From the NCBI RefSeq assembly GCF_040822065.1, contig NZ_CP162005.1, positions 5,518,001 to 5,582,000 on the forward strand: a DNA stretch of 64,000 nucleotides, in the 5' to 3' direction. The stretch is from Pedobacter sp. WC2423. GTDB lineage: Bacteria; Bacteroidota; Bacteroidia; Sphingobacteriales; Sphingobacteriaceae. Position 1 is the first letter of the stretch; each line of letters starts with the position of its first letter. Shown piece after piece: positions 63,963 through 64,000 of the stretch. Made by a program: the position numbers and the translations under genes. The notes beneath the pieces were generated by a model that was not told the origin of the DNA, did no database searches, and saw only the letters and a program-made list of their open reading frames with translations.

Positions 63963-64000
63963 ATGTATCAAAGAAAAATTCCAATTGATTATGAATGTGG
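63963..64000 (+). CDS. HxlR-family winged-helix regulator, 5' end only
   Basis: The last 38 bases start an open frame reading MYQRKIPIDYECG, which matches the conserved N-terminus of HxlR-type regulators, including the redox-sensitive Cys that some members use. The rest lies beyond the window. It is divergent from the NQO1-like gene, which it probably regulates. Confidence 0.75.
   Translation, partial: MYQRKIPIDYEC

Noticed and set aside
1..64000. Prophage, transposon, toxin-antitoxin, restriction or CRISPR system
   Set aside because: No integrase, transposase, phage structural, methylase, nuclease-toxin or array signature was found in any frame.

Overview
The window comes from a Bacteroidota chromosome, most likely Sphingobacteriaceae and close to Pedobacter. 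The reasons are: four TonB-dependent receptors (three SusC-type with SusD partners), three FecR anti-sigma genes, two ECF sigma genes, STN-bearing receptors with typical Pedobacter-like signal peptides, weak ribosome binding sites, moderate-to-low GC, and TAnnTTTG (-7 type) boxes in many intergenic gaps. It is gene-dense. No gap between genes exceeds about 220 bases. I saw no tRNA, rRNA, CRISPR array, transposase or phage gene.

Layout. (1) 1-10417: end of a FecR anti-sigma gene, SusC, SusD, a large thioredoxin-like protein, an S41 protease with PDZ domain, and a TlpA-like thioredoxin, closed by a clear terminator. This looks like a peptide or protein uptake locus with a redox arm. (2) 10547-12356: aldo/keto reductase plus AraC regulator, with a 22-bp-spaced direct repeat upstream. 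(3) 12486-18252: GH92 alpha-mannosidase, a small secreted unknown, and a large secreted DUF5695-like protein. (4) 18440-32700: a complete trans-4-hydroxy-L-proline catabolic set (deaminase, 2-oxoglutarate semialdehyde dehydrogenase, epimerase, D-hydroxyproline oxidase) followed by its own SusC/SusD pair, an AraC regulator, an APC amino-acid permease and a secreted S9 prolyl-type peptidase. (5) 32722-37050: a GH127 beta-L-arabinofuranosidase and a DUF885 metallopeptidase. (6) 37155-47823: ECF sigma, FecR, SusC, SusD, a TIG surface protein, a carbohydrate-binding protein and a GH9 glucanase: a beta-glucan utilization locus. (7) 47912-49591: alpha/beta hydrolase and a Crp/Fnr regulator. (8) 49720-55133: ECF sigma, FecR, TonB-dependent receptor and PepSY membrane protein: a siderophore uptake and signalling unit. 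(9) 55211-64000: tautomerase, cupin, AraC, sugar isomerase-like, DinB, GNAT, DUF808, NAD-binding epimerase-like, PQQ-type sugar dehydrogenase, EcsC-like, quinone reductase-like genes and the start of a divergent HxlR regulator.

The most interesting reading is that regions 4 and 5 form one nutrient system. Outer-membrane uptake, extracytoplasmic prolyl-type peptidases, an inner-membrane amino-acid permease and a full hydroxyproline pathway sit beside an enzyme family whose known substrate is beta-L-arabinose on hydroxyproline. That predicts use of plant hydroxyproline-rich glycoproteins such as extensin. The neighbouring GH92 and DUF5695-like proteins could add glycan trimming. The enzymes are individually recognisable; the joined system is my inference.

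Regulatory structure: each of the three FecR-to-receptor junctions contains an inverted repeat, the AraC gene of the hydroxyproline locus has a perfect 17-bp inverted repeat just upstream, and convergent gene pairs carry strong bidirectional hairpins.
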